64,000 nt of DNA, from the NCBI RefSeq assembly GCF_016125955.1, contig NZ_JADEVE010000215.1, forward strand, positions 1-64,000, given 5' to 3'. A program made the translations under genes and the position numbers. Below the pieces are notes generated by a model. The model worked only from the letters and a program-made list of their open reading frames with translations. It had not been told where the DNA came from and did not search any database. How positions within the stretch are numbered: the stretch's first letter is position 1; each line of letters begins with the position of its first letter. Shown here one piece after another: positions 52,139-61,588 of this stretch. Origin of the DNA: Acetomicrobium sp. S15 = DSM 107314 (lineage in GTDB: Bacteria > Synergistota > Synergistia > Synergistales > Thermosynergistaceae).

Positions 52139-53656
52139 ATGGATAAAACTCCGAACGATTGCGTTGGACTTGACAGACGACGCAGCGGTTTGCTCCTGCA
52201 CATATCATCGATTCCCTCAGTCTTCGGGGTTGGGGATTTTGGGCCTGAGGCTCATCGCTTCGTAGACCTATTAGCTGAAACAGGACAGAGCCTGTGGCAG
52301 GTATTACCTTTAAACCCCACCGATGGCGGTAGTGATCATTCTCCGTACAGCAGCATATCGGCCTTTGCAGGGAATGCATTCTTTATAAGTCCAGAACTTT
52401 TAGCAGAAGACGGACTATTGAAGGGCGAAGAACTGAAGCCCATAGGATACGGCTCCGATGTGGTGGATTACGACAAAGCAGCATATTTAAAGGGACCGCT
52501 CTTGGAAAAAGTGTGCCAACGCTTTAGCTGCGATCACGACTTCGAGAGTTTTTGTCAGTCCGAGTCTCAGTGGCTCGATGAGTATGCCCTTTTTGTGGTT
52601 TTGAAGAGAAAGTTCAACAGCAGGAGCTGGGTTGAGTGGCCCGATGCGTTTAAATATAGAGACAAAAGGGCCTTGGAAGACCTGCTTGAGAAAGAAGCGG
52701 AAGCCATACGGCAGGTCAAGGTGGCACAGTATTTATTCGACCGTCAATGGCAGGCGCTGCGCAAGCGGTGTCAGGACCACGACATAACGGTGATAGGCGA
52801 TATGCCCATTTACGTCAGCCATGATAGCGCTGACGTGTGGTCTCATCAAGAGCTTTTCGACCTCGACGACAGAGGTTGCCCGCGCTCGGTTGCTGGTGTA
52901 CCGCCGGATTACTTCAGCAAGACTGGCCAGCGATGGGGAAACCCACTCTATAAATGGAATCTTATGAAGGAGCGTGGATTTAAGTGGTGGCTTTCGCGCT
53001 TCGAGCGCAACCTCAAGCTTTTCGATGCCTTGAGAATTGATCACTTTCGCGGTTTTGTAGCTTATTGGGCAGTGCCAGCCGAAGAGGAGACGGCGGTAAA
53101 TGGGAAGTGGATGAAGGCTTGTCCCTATGACTTTTTTGACACTGTGAGAAGGCATTTCCCCAACGCCGTAGTGATCGCTGAAGATCTCGGCCTGATCACG
53201 GATGACGTTAAGGCGGCCATGAGGCATTATGGGTTTCCTGGCATGGCGGTATTGTTGTTTGCCTTCGGCGGAGATGTGGCTCATAATCCTTTTGCGCCGC
53301 ACAACCATAAAGAAGGGCTATTGCTTTACGCCGGAACGCACGATAACAATACGGTGCGCGGATGGTTTGAGGAGGAAGCCACCGGCGAGGCAATACGCCA
53401 ATTGGAATCTTATATAGGTCATCAGATCGTTGCGGAGCGCGTGCATTGGGATTTTGTTAGAATGGCTTTATCCTCTGTAGCCAAGTGGGCGATTCTTTCC
53501 CCTCAAGACTTGCTTGGGCTTGGATCTGAGGCAAGGATGAATTTCCCAGGCAGGTCAAAAGGGAACTGGAGATGGCGATTGAGGGAGGAATATTTGCAAT
53601 CTAAGGTTTTTTACATTTTAAGAGAATTGTCCCAGCTCTTTGGGCGAACAGGGTAA
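52139..53656 (+). CDS. malQ: 4-alpha-glucanotransferase (amylomaltase)
   Basis: A 505-residue GH77 enzyme. SGLLLHISSIPSVFGVGDFG opens the barrel; ALRIDHFRGF holds the nucleophile aspartate, VVIAEDLG the acid/base glutamate and YAGTHDNNTVRGW the third acid. The start is ATG 52139 with GAGGGGG at 52121-52127; an upstream in-frame start at 52034 would add 35 unlike residues. It transfers glucan chains in maltodextrin or glycogen metabolism. No other glycogen genes are near. A TATAAT at 52096-52101 may be its -10 box, though no good -35 is seen. Confidence 0.93.
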   Translation: MDKTPNDCVGLDRRRSGLLLHISSIPSVFGVGDFGPEAHRFVDLLAETGQSLWQVLPLNPTDGGSDHSPYSSISAFAGNAFFISPELLAEDGLLKGEELKPIGYGSDVVDYDKAAYLKGPLLEKVCQRFSCDHDFESFCQSESQWLDEYALFVVLKRKFNSRSWVEWPDAFKYRDKRALEDLLEKEAEAIRQVKVAQYLFDRQWQALRKRCQDHDITVIGDMPIYVSHDSADVWSHQELFDLDDRGCPRSVAGVPPDYFSKTGQRWGNPLYKWNLMKERGFKWWLSRFERNLKLFDALRIDHFRGFVAYWAVPAEEETAVNGKWMKACPYDFFDTVRRHFPNAVVIAEDLGLITDDVKAAMRHYGFPGMAVLLFAFGGDVAHNPFAPHNHKEGLLLYAGTHDNNTVRGWFEEEATGEAIRQLESYIGHQIVAERVHWDFVRMALSSVAKWAILSPQDLLGLGSEARMNFPGRSKGNWRWRLREEYLQSKVFYILRELSQLFGRTG

Positions 53657-53719
53657 CCTGCTTGTGGCGATGGGCAGATTGGACTATATTTGTCTTGAGG
53701 CGAAGAAAGGGGTGTTCCC

Positions 53720-54634
53720 ATGGACGAGGAGCGTATTCTCACAGAAGTCGGGACTAATGAGTGGCAAGTCGTGGTATTCTTGTTAGGAGATCAGCCATAT
53801 GCCATCAACGTGGACAAGACCAGAGAAATCCTGCGATGGACCGGCGTGCGTCCTGTGCCCCAGTCCCACCCTGCAATGCTTGGCATAACTACGGTGCGAG
53901 GCGAGGTCATACCTCTTGTGGATCTGCGGACGTATCTCGGGATAAAGCCCAATGTTCCCCTCGAACAGAGCAAGGTCATAGTGGCGGAATTCAATCAAAT
54001 GAAACTGGGCTTTGTGGTGGATGGGGTAGAGCGCATTTACCGCATAAACTCCGAAGAGCTCGACGCCTCGCTCACGGGCGGCTTTTTGGGAGAGGATGCC
54101 CTTTACGTTATAAAGAGGGAGGGGCGCAACATTCTGCTTTTGGACTATGAACGGATCGTCCAGATGGTGAATCCTTCGTTAGCCAAGGAGCTTACACCCG
54201 ATACGGTGCGCCTCAAAGAATCAGGTCAAAGCGTAGTGGATCCTGACCGTTATAAGATCTTGGTGGCCGAAGACTCTCCTTTGATCCGCCGCCTCATTCA
54301 AGAGGCGTTGGCTGAGGGAGGTTTCCACAATGTGGAAATGGTGAGCCATGGAAAGGCCGCGTGGGACCGCCTGGCCGATGAGGAAGATCGCTTCGATTTG
54401 GTCATTACCGATATAGAGATGCCCAAAATGGACGGTCTCACGCTCACCAAGCGCATAAAGGAGCATCAGCGTCTCAAAGACATACCTGTAGTAGTGTTCT
54501 CCTCGATCATGGCAGACGACATAAAGCGCAAAGCTGTAAGCGCCGGCGCCGATGGACAGATTACAAAGCCGGAGATCAATAGCCTCGTTGAGCTGGTATG
54601 TAAATTATTGAACGAAAAGAGGAGTGGACGATAG
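53720..54634 (+). CDS. cheV: CheV-type chemotaxis protein (CheW-receiver fusion)
   Basis: A 304-residue fusion: CheW domain (about residues 15-150, with GITTVRGEVIPLVDLR) and a response-regulator receiver (about 178-300) with the acidic pocket AEDS and the phosphorylation site D231 in VITDIEMPKMDG; the lysine is in ITKPE. It couples receptors to CheA and may adapt signalling. ATG 53720 has GGGGTG upstream. No other che genes are close. The gene abuts an unrecognised protein. Confidence 0.93.
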   Translation: MDEERILTEVGTNEWQVVVFLLGDQPYAINVDKTREILRWTGVRPVPQSHPAMLGITTVRGEVIPLVDLRTYLGIKPNVPLEQSKVIVAEFNQMKLGFVVDGVERIYRINSEELDASLTGGFLGEDALYVIKREGRNILLLDYERIVQMVNPSLAKELTPDTVRLKESGQSVVDPDRYKILVAEDSPLIRRLIQEALAEGGFHNVEMVSHGKAAWDRLADEEDRFDLVITDIEMPKMDGLTLTKRIKEHQRLKDIPVVVFSSIMADDIKRKAVSAGADGQITKPEINSLVELVCKLLNEKRSGR

Positions 54635-55294
54635 ATGGGAGTGCTTCCTTACTGGGATAGGGCGCTCGAGCTCGAAGTAGCTTCGTGGCTGCCCTATGGT
54701 TTGGACTATAGCCCGGTTTCGGCTCTGAGCTTGTATGGCAAAGATCTTCAGTCAATTGCCAGCTCCGCATTGGAACTCAACAGTGAGCTGTTATGTATCC
54801 ACAGCCCATCGTCAGGCGATGGCGGGCTTTTCTTCAGGGATAGACTCGTAGACCCCGCCAAGAGCAGAAGCATAATCTTCGGTTTTCTCATGATATTTTC
54901 TTTCTCTCAAGAGATGGAAAAGGCCCTTCAGCGCATAATGCAGGGTGTAGATGACGTAGAAGTCGGCCTTTTGCTCTGCAGCATCTGGGATAGAGAGATG
55001 CTCGTAGACGAGTGCAAGACGATTGCCGTGGTTAGCAGCGATCCGTTCTTTGACGAAGAGAGTTTTTTTGAGGTCTTGAAAGATGCGCTCCTCGAGGCGA
55101 GGAACGGAGATCGAGGAGTTTTGACTTATTATGCTGAAAAATTTGGCTACAGACGTTTTTCCATACCATATGAGACGGAAAATGTGACGCAAATGTTCAT
55201 CTCTCAAATCCTCTTCGATTTTGAATTTGAAGAAACGCGGCGCGTCGTGGGACCTTCGCCGGAACTTTCATTCCCGCCTTTATTGCTCCTTTGA
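54635..55294 (+). CDS. Conserved-looking protein of unknown function
   Basis: A 219-residue protein I do not recognise. ATG 54635 follows the cheV stop directly; GAGGAGTGG just upstream is its ribosome site. The sequence is mostly soluble, acidic, with one hydrophobic stretch around SRSIIFGFLMIFSFS and a C-terminus of PPLLLL. No cysteine clusters, nucleotide motifs or signal peptide are visible. Tight linkage to cheV suggests co-expression and perhaps a signalling role, but no function can be assigned. Confidence 0.7.
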   Translation: MGVLPYWDRALELEVASWLPYGLDYSPVSALSLYGKDLQSIASSALELNSELLCIHSPSSGDGGLFFRDRLVDPAKSRSIIFGFLMIFSFSQEMEKALQRIMQGVDDVEVGLLLCSIWDREMLVDECKTIAVVSSDPFFDEESFFEVLKDALLEARNGDRGVLTYYAEKFGYRRFSIPYETENVTQMFISQILFDFEFEETRRVVGPSPELSFPPLLLL

Positions 55295-55340
55295 GTTTCG
55301 GACTAAGATTTCAGGTTAAATCTTTGTAGGAGGTGCTGTT

Positions 55341-55904
55341 GTGGATCTCAGCAGAGAAAAGGCATGGCAATTGCTTGTGTCTCACAATAAAGAAGATGCC
55401 CATTTGAAACACGCTCTCGCTGTTGAGGCGGCCATGAGACATTTCGCTCGCCGCGCCGGCGAAGACGAGGAGCTTTGGGGGATAGTAGGACTGCTTCACG
55501 ATTTAGATTACGAGGAGTTCCCGACTATAGAAGAACATACTCGAAAGGCAGTCGTCTGGCTCGAAGAAGAAGGCTACCCACCTGAGGTGATAAGGGCTGT
55601 TCAGGCTCACGGTTGGGATATAAACGGCGTGGAGCCTCGATCGCTCATGGAAAAGACCATTTACGCGCTGGACGAGCTCACCGGTTTTGTCATCGCCGTC
55701 GCCTTGGTGCGTCCCAGCAAGTCACTGAACGACCTCGAGGTCAAATCCGTCAAAAAGAAGTGGAAAGACAAGGCCTTCGCCCGAGGTGTGGATCGCGCTG
55801 TGATCGAAAAGGGTGCGGAATTATTGGGCGAGCCCCTCGATACGTTGATCCAGGAAGTGATAAATGCCCTAAGACCTATAGAGAAGGAACTCGGTTTGGG
55901 TTAA
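55341..55904 (+). CDS. HD-domain hydrolase
   Basis: A 187-residue HD-superfamily protein. H in LKHALAVEAAM, the HD pair in GLLHDLDYEEF, histidine in IEEHTRKAV and histidine in VQAHGWD give a complete metal-binding set. Typical of small COG2316-like phosphohydrolases; the natural substrate is unknown. GTG 55341 follows AGGAGGTG. It lies just before the DNA-repair operon, 22 bases from sbcD, and could be transcribed with it. Confidence 0.85.
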   Translation: MDLSREKAWQLLVSHNKEDAHLKHALAVEAAMRHFARRAGEDEELWGIVGLLHDLDYEEFPTIEEHTRKAVVWLEEEGYPPEVIRAVQAHGWDINGVEPRSLMEKTIYALDELTGFVIAVALVRPSKSLNDLEVKSVKKKWKDKAFARGVDRAVIEKGAELLGEPLDTLIQEVINALRPIEKELGLG

Positions 55905-55926
55905 GGGGGAGAGGAAGTAGCTCGTC

Positions 55927-57039
55927 ATGCGGATGCTGGTCACCGGGGACTGGCATGTGGGGGCTCGCACGTGGGGCATAGACAGGCTCGATGAAGCGCG
56001 CGAAGGCCTAAGGCAAGTTTGTTGCTTAGCTGAAGCTTTTTGTGTAGAGTGCATTGTAGTGCTTGGCGATGTCTTCGATCATTTTCGTTATCCTGGTGAA
56101 GATGCGGTGACGTTGGTCGCTTCGTCCTTGAGGCGCCTTTTGGACCAGCCGCAGCACCCAATGGTTTTGCTACTAAAGGGCAACCACGACTGGAGCGGCA
56201 TAAAAGTATGGGAGATCCTCGAAGGGGAAAGCCGCCTCAAAATCGTAAACCAACCCACGAGCATCAATCTCGGTCCTTACAGGCTATTGCTCATGCCATA
56301 TCTCAGATTGCATCAACTGCCACCCGAAGGCATTATAAAGTTGTTGGAAGACGCGTGGGCACAATCTTCACCACAGGGAATCCCCATAGCCATGGCGCAT
56401 CTTGCCATAGAGGGGAGCGCGCCGGCTGACTTTGAGGTTACGCTTCCCATCGACGGCCTTATGGGGCTTGGCGTAGAGACAGCTGTTTGCGGTCATATCC
56501 ACAGGCATGGTGATATACCTTTAAAAGCCAAGACGTTTAAGGCATTCTATTGCGGTCCGCTCTTTCGTTTGGACTTTGCAGAGGAAGGCAAACCGTTGGG
56601 CTGTTTTTTGATCGAGGAAGGGTCTCTGCGGGCTCTAAGGCTGGAAGGGAGACCGCTGAAGACGCTCAAGTATGCCGATGAAAATGAAGCTATGATCAAG
56701 CTTGAATCGGACTTGAACCGTCTTTCCTCCGATGCCTTCGTGCGCGTCGCTCTTCAAGGGGCGAGCCTCAACGATGCACAACTCTTCGAGCGCTTCAGGG
56801 CTTTGGAGCGGGGAGGGCAAATCGTCACCGTCTTTGCCATCCGACCTCAGAGGGAAGGAGAAGACGACTCTCTGTATGAATTGAACGTAAACGAGCTGTG
56901 GAAGCGCTACGTAGGTGAAATGGAGCAAGACGACGTATTGAGGGATATGCTTTGCGAGGCCGGCATTTCTCTTTTACATGGCGATGACCCCTCGACGATC
57001 TGGGAGAGATTGAGCAGCATCGGGAGGATGCGGCAATGA
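55927..57039 (+). CDS. sbcD: SbcD/Mre11-like DNA exonuclease subunit
   Basis: A 370-residue calcineurin-like phosphoesterase. All Mre11 metal motifs are visible: TGDWHVG, LGDVFDH, LKGNHDW, AMAHLAIEG and CGHIHRHG. The C-terminal 130 residues should form the capping and Rad50-binding parts. It is the nuclease of the SbcCD complex, which opens hairpins and processes double-strand ends. The stop overlaps the sbcC start through ATGA. ATG 55927 has AGAGGAAG upstream. Confidence 0.9.
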   Translation: MRMLVTGDWHVGARTWGIDRLDEAREGLRQVCCLAEAFCVECIVVLGDVFDHFRYPGEDAVTLVASSLRRLLDQPQHPMVLLLKGNHDWSGIKVWEILEGESRLKIVNQPTSINLGPYRLLLMPYLRLHQLPPEGIIKLLEDAWAQSSPQGIPIAMAHLAIEGSAPADFEVTLPIDGLMGLGVETAVCGHIHRHGDIPLKAKTFKAFYCGPLFRLDFAEEGKPLGCFLIEEGSLRALRLEGRPLKTLKYADENEAMIKLESDLNRLSSDAFVRVALQGASLNDAQLFERFRALERGGQIVTVFAIRPQREGEDDSLYELNVNELWKRYVGEMEQDDVLRDMLCEAGISLLHGDDPSTIWERLSSIGRMRQ

Positions 57040-59693
57040 GGCTGATCGATCTCCATGTGCGCGACATATTGGGTCTTAAATCTGCTTCTTTATCCTTTGA
57101 ACCAGGGGCCGTAGCTATAGTTGGCCCCAATGGCGCTGGCAAGAGTTCCATCCTCGATGCCTTGTTATTGGCGCTATTCGGCGAGTCAACCCCTGTGAGG
57201 CCGGTAAAACACGGCGAACTCGTGAGAGTCGGTTCAAGCCGTGGCGAGGTAGCGTGTCTCTTCGAAGCTAAGGGCCTCTGTTACAGGGTTCGCCGAGCTT
57301 TCGGCAAAGAGCGCCGCCAGGAGGCATTTCTCGAGCGCCAAGAGGGCGAAGAGTGGCTACCGATTGCGTCAACTGTCCGAGAGGTGAATCTTCAGATAGC
57401 CAAAGTGCTGAATCCATGGGATAGGACGCTCTCGGAAAACGACGTCAAGAGACTTAAGGAGGCTTTTTTATCCACGGCCTTCATACCTCAAGGGCTCGTA
57501 ACGCGTATTGTGGACTCAACCCCTACAGAGCGATGGCAGGTGCTTTCTGCTGTCCTCGGCCTGGAAGCTGAAGAAGCGCTTCAAGAGGGGGCAAAAGAAT
57601 TAGGGCGCATCGCCTCCGCGAGCGAAGCCTCGATCAAAGGGAAAATAGAGGCGCTTCGGCACGAACTTGAAGCTTTGCCCGAAGAAGAAAAATTACTTTC
57701 GAGGCTCCTGAATTTGGAGAAGAAAATAGGCGAGCGAAAAGAGCGCCTCCAGGGCTTGAGGGTCGCCTTAGAGGCCAGAAGGAAGCTCGATGACCTCGTA
57801 CTTCGCGAAAGGAGCGCGCAGTTAAGCCTCAAAGAGGCCGAAATGCGGCAGGCTAAGCTGCAGAGGCGGCTTCGTATGGCTCAGGCTTCTTCTGCTCTCT
57901 CTCAGCTCAGAGAGGCAGCTTCAAAATTCGGATCCTCCAAGTCTGAACTTCGCTGTCGCGAGATTAAACTTAAAGAAATCGAAAACAGGCTTTTTCGCCT
58001 TGAAGAACAACGCGACGAATTGCGCAAGGCTTACACAGAGGCTCAGGCTGCAAGGAAAGTGATAGAACCCTTGGCGTCGCGTGTCGATCTCGCAATGGAA
58101 GCTCGCAGGCTCTTGGATAGGGCAAAGGAGATGAGCGCTCGCACTGCAGGGCTATCTCAGAAAATCGACGGGCTAATTTGCGAGCGAGAAAAAGCCGAGC
58201 TTAAACTCTTGTCGGCCAGACGCCAGGAGCTTGAGAGGACGTTCAACCAGATACTGGAAGAGCATCGTAAATACGGCAGAGAGCTAGCCGAGGCCGTTTC
58301 GAGTGTGCGCTGTTCCCTCCTGGCATGGCTTTCGTTTCTCGCACCTGACGGCGTTCTGTACGTCGAAGAGATAAAAAAGAGGCTGAACGTCGCCGAATTG
58401 GCGCGCACGCTCGAAGCCTCTGGATTGCAGCGTGCATTGTCCAAGTGGGCTTCGCTCAAGCAGCGCTGCTACGACTCGCTATTTCGAGGACAGAGAGTGC
58501 GTCAGGAGCTCATGTCGCTTCCTGCGCCCGACAGCGAAGAGCAAGTAGAAGAGCAAGCTGAAGTCTTAGAGAAACGAATAGGTGAGTTGCGCTCAATAGA
58601 ACAAAAAATGACAGGGCAGCTTGCCCTGTGTGTTGAGGAAAGCGATAGGATCGAAAGGAACCTGAAGGCGTTTCCTGAAGATCTGGCGGATGAGGAAAAA
58701 ATTGATTTGATCATCGAGGCGGCACGCGCGAGAGAGAAGCTCTTGGTGCAGATCGATGAGATAAGAGATCGCGGAGAGAGGGTCAACGAAGGGATACGCC
58801 CGCTTGAGAGAGAGGCGGAGCGAGAGCGCCTGGAGATCAGCGCCCTAAAGGGGAGAATGGCACAGGAGCTCGACGACCTACGGCGCTCCTCTTCGGAGTG
58901 GAGGAAATTGCAGAGCCTCAACAAGTGGACGGTGGAAGAGCTAAGGAGCGCCGTCGTCGAATCTTTTCCGCCGGTCGAAGCGAGCGAAGTCTTAAAAGTT
59001 AGAGCAGAATATGAAGGGGCTCTTCGCGCTCTCGAGGCTGCGAAGGAAGAATTAAAGCAATTTTTAAGTGGTTTGCCGAGCGAGCCCCCATCTCGTGAGG
59101 TTTTAGAAGCGGCAATAGCTGACGAAGACAAGGCCTTCGAATCTGTTGTAGGTCAGCTTTCAACCGAGCGCTCGGCGTTAGAACATCGAAGATACCTTGA
59201 AAAGAGCCTTAAAGCGGCGAGAGATGAACACCGTGCCCTTGAGTTGCCGCTAAGGGCGGCGACCAAGCTGGTCAAGCTCACCCAGGGCAGGGGTTTCATT
59301 CAGTATGTGAGCAATCGAATTACGGCGGAGATATTGGTTTGGGTTAACGAGCAGCTATCGGACAAGCCGTGGCGTTTGTTTTCGAGAGATGGTGTCATTG
59401 GGGTGATTCAGGGTGGTGAAGAACGCCCCGCATCGGGCCTTTCTGGCGGCGAGCGCTCATTAGTGGCATTGCTCATGTTGCGTTGTCTTGCGATGAGGCT
59501 TGGTTTTCAGGGCGTCCTCTTTATAGACGAAGGATTAGCCATGCTTGACGACGCACACCTTGAGCAGATGGTGGACGTTTTAAATGCGATGGGGCAGAGG
59601 GCCTTTGTGGGAGTGATAACCCATGAGCCCGATGTAGCTGCGGCTTTTCCGCGCCGCTGGGAGGTCGACGACGGGAGGGTGTCACTAAGATGA
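57036..59693 (+). CDS. sbcC: SbcC/Rad50-like SMC-type ATPase
   Basis: An 885-residue ABC ATPase with long coiled coils. Walker A is GPNGAGKSS (residues 30-38), the signature ASGLSGGERSL and Walker B GVLFIDEGLAML lie near the C-terminus. The two coiled-coil arms span roughly residues 180-430 and 480-760. No CxxC zinc-hook motif occurs anywhere in the protein; the tip region (about residues 425-480) reads as a hydrophobic helical segment. It partners SbcD. Start and stop both overlap neighbours by 4 bases, giving coupled synthesis with sbcD and herA. Confidence 0.9.
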   Translation: MRLIDLHVRDILGLKSASLSFEPGAVAIVGPNGAGKSSILDALLLALFGESTPVRPVKHGELVRVGSSRGEVACLFEAKGLCYRVRRAFGKERRQEAFLERQEGEEWLPIASTVREVNLQIAKVLNPWDRTLSENDVKRLKEAFLSTAFIPQGLVTRIVDSTPTERWQVLSAVLGLEAEEALQEGAKELGRIASASEASIKGKIEALRHELEALPEEEKLLSRLLNLEKKIGERKERLQGLRVALEARRKLDDLVLRERSAQLSLKEAEMRQAKLQRRLRMAQASSALSQLREAASKFGSSKSELRCREIKLKEIENRLFRLEEQRDELRKAYTEAQAARKVIEPLASRVDLAMEARRLLDRAKEMSARTAGLSQKIDGLICEREKAELKLLSARRQELERTFNQILEEHRKYGRELAEAVSSVRCSLLAWLSFLAPDGVLYVEEIKKRLNVAELARTLEASGLQRALSKWASLKQRCYDSLFRGQRVRQELMSLPAPDSEEQVEEQAEVLEKRIGELRSIEQKMTGQLALCVEESDRIERNLKAFPEDLADEEKIDLIIEAARAREKLLVQIDEIRDRGERVNEGIRPLEREAERERLEISALKGRMAQELDDLRRSSSEWRKLQSLNKWTVEELRSAVVESFPPVEASEVLKVRAEYEGALRALEAAKEELKQFLSGLPSEPPSREVLEAAIADEDKAFESVVGQLSTERSALEHRRYLEKSLKAARDEHRALELPLRAATKLVKLTQGRGFIQYVSNRITAEILVWVNEQLSDKPWRLFSRDGVIGVIQGGEERPASGLSGGERSLVALLMLRCLAMRLGFQGVLFIDEGLAMLDDAHLEQMVDVLNAMGQRAFVGVITHEPDVAAAFPRRWEVDDGRVSLR

Positions 59694-61588
59694 ATGAAAA
59701 TGCCTTTGATCCAGCTGCGTGGGCCCGCCTTGAAGGACCTTCGCCCATGCCGGGAGTGGAAGAGAGAACAGAAGATAGGTTCCCTGCTTGGTGGGACGAT
59801 ATGGCATCGGCTCAGATAGGGGTGGTGGGCTCTCCTAACTCGACGGAACGGATGAGTGCAGACATCTTGATGGATAAGACAAAAGAATCTCTCGTCGGAG
59901 AATGGATTGCGATCCCCTTTGTGCAAGATGGCGTCGATACGCTGACCGTGGGTCAGATTATGTCGGTGGAGATGCGAAACGACCTGCTCGAGGGAACCAC
60001 GGCGCGCTCGGTCGTGTCGCGCCTCGGCAAAGTACCTGCCTCAGCCTCTGAGGATCTCTACAGGGCAGAAATCCAAGTCACGGCCACGTTTGCCAGGTCT
60101 CCTAAGGAACACGGCAGAGTGGTGCTTCCGTCGATGATGGGCACAGTTCCTCCTTCGGGAACTCCAGTCTGTTTGGTCGATAATACCTTCATAGAACGGC
60201 TCTTCGCTGAGCAGACCGATGACCTCTTCTTCCTCGGCACAGCCTACAGCGGCGCTAAGGGAAGGCGAATACTCCTTCCCACGTGGGTGCGCCACTTTCG
60301 CTCAGGTGAGGGCGGGGCTGGAGATACGTATCACATGGGTATATTCGGGAAGACCGGCTCGGGCAAGTCGGTCCTGGCCAAGTTGCTCCTGCTCGGCTTT
60401 GCCCGCCATCCTGAGACATCCGTCTTCATCTTGGATCCTCAGGGGGAGTTCTCTCGCGATGCCTGGAATTTGCCTTCCAGCGATGAGGGCTTTCGTCTGA
60501 AATGGGGTGAAGTGGTAGAGAAAGGCTTCGGAAAGAGATTGGTCTTGGTTCCCCTGCGGAACCTGGTCTTGGACAGTTGGGATCTCTTCAAAGACGTGAT
60601 CGGCCAGGCTGTCCTCTTTCAATGGCTCGGATATCCGCGCGGGGAGAAACGCGCGTTAGCTGCCGAGTTGCTGAGCATTTCATTACAAAAGGCAGGTTTT
60701 ACTTTAAACAGGTTAGCGAGCCGAGAGGCCTTCGACGAGGTCGGCAAGGCCGTGTGCGATGAGAATTTTGTGAAGCGCATCTACGTGTCCGACTCGGCTA
60801 CCGCTAAGTTGCAGCAGGCTGTGGGGTACTGGGAAGTGCCATCTATAAAGGAAGACCTGTGGAGGGCGTGGAGCTCTATGGCCTCTCTCTTCGATGACAA
60901 GAGACCTGGCACCGTGAGCGTCTCGACCTTGGTCGAAGAGGCGGTAACCAGTGGCAAAGTGGTGGTTGTAAACCTGTCGAGGGAAGGGCTTGAGGCCGGT
61001 ACATCCATCGCCGCCGGAAGCCGCAATATATTGTGGAACGAAGAGATCCAAGGCATGCTCATATTGCGCCTGTTGTCGTCGCTCAGAGAGCGCGGAGAGA
61101 TTGCCTACTTGAAAAGAGAGCGGCTGAATACGATGGTAGTTCTCGACGAGGCCCATCGTTTCATACCGAGAGGGACGCTCGACGGGCAGAAGGAAGCGAT
61201 ACGCGATCTTTTGGTGGAGGCAAGCCGCGAGACGCGCAAATACGGTATAGGGTGGCTTTTGGTGAGCCAAACGCTCGCGAGCCTTCATCCAGAGGTCGTT
61301 TCTCAACTCAGAGTGCTCTTGGTCGGCTACGGCCTGAACAGCGGCAGCGAGCTTCAAGCTCTGAGGGAGTTATCTGGGGGTGATCAGCGCGCCATATCCA
61401 TCTACCAGCGTTTTCCAGATCCGCACGCTGCGCTTGAACCTTCATCCAGAGAATACAACTTTATGCTTTTGGGCCCCATTTCGCCTTTGGCCTTCTCGGG
61501 TCAGCCCCTTTTCTTGTCCGCCTTTGCAGATCCGCACTCCTTCCTCTTCGCAAATGGCCTTGGGGGTAGGTCGGGTGAATCTGCTTAA
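59690..61588 (+). CDS. herA: HerA-like bipolar DNA translocase (FtsK-HerA ATPase)
   Basis: A 632-residue protein. The N-terminal HAS-like barrel (about residues 40-200) precedes the RecA-type core with Walker A GKTGSGKS (220-227), ILDPQGEFSRD, Walker B MVVLDEAHRFIPRG and the arginine-finger/sensor region EASRETRKYGIGW and LLVSQT. HerA forms a hexameric ring that with NurA resects DNA ends. ATG 59690 overlaps the sbcC stop. The nurA start overlaps its end, as in archaeal herA-nurA operons. Confidence 0.9.
   Translation: MNENAFDPAAWARLEGPSPMPGVEERTEDRFPAWWDDMASAQIGVVGSPNSTERMSADILMDKTKESLVGEWIAIPFVQDGVDTLTVGQIMSVEMRNDLLEGTTARSVVSRLGKVPASASEDLYRAEIQVTATFARSPKEHGRVVLPSMMGTVPPSGTPVCLVDNTFIERLFAEQTDDLFFLGTAYSGAKGRRILLPTWVRHFRSGEGGAGDTYHMGIFGKTGSGKSVLAKLLLLGFARHPETSVFILDPQGEFSRDAWNLPSSDEGFRLKWGEVVEKGFGKRLVLVPLRNLVLDSWDLFKDVIGQAVLFQWLGYPRGEKRALAAELLSISLQKAGFTLNRLASREAFDEVGKAVCDENFVKRIYVSDSATAKLQQAVGYWEVPSIKEDLWRAWSSMASLFDDKRPGTVSVSTLVEEAVTSGKVVVVNLSREGLEAGTSIAAGSRNILWNEEIQGMLILRLLSSLRERGEIAYLKRERLNTMVVLDEAHRFIPRGTLDGQKEAIRDLLVEASRETRKYGIGWLLVSQTLASLHPEVVSQLRVLLVGYGLNSGSELQALRELSGGDQRAISIYQRFPDPHAALEPSSREYNFMLLGPISPLAFSGQPLFLSAFADPHSFLFANGLGGRSGESA

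Noticed and set aside
59690-61588. FtsK or VirB4-type ATPase
   Set aside because: The N-terminal barrel, the Walker/arginine motifs and the overlap with a NurA gene identify HerA.
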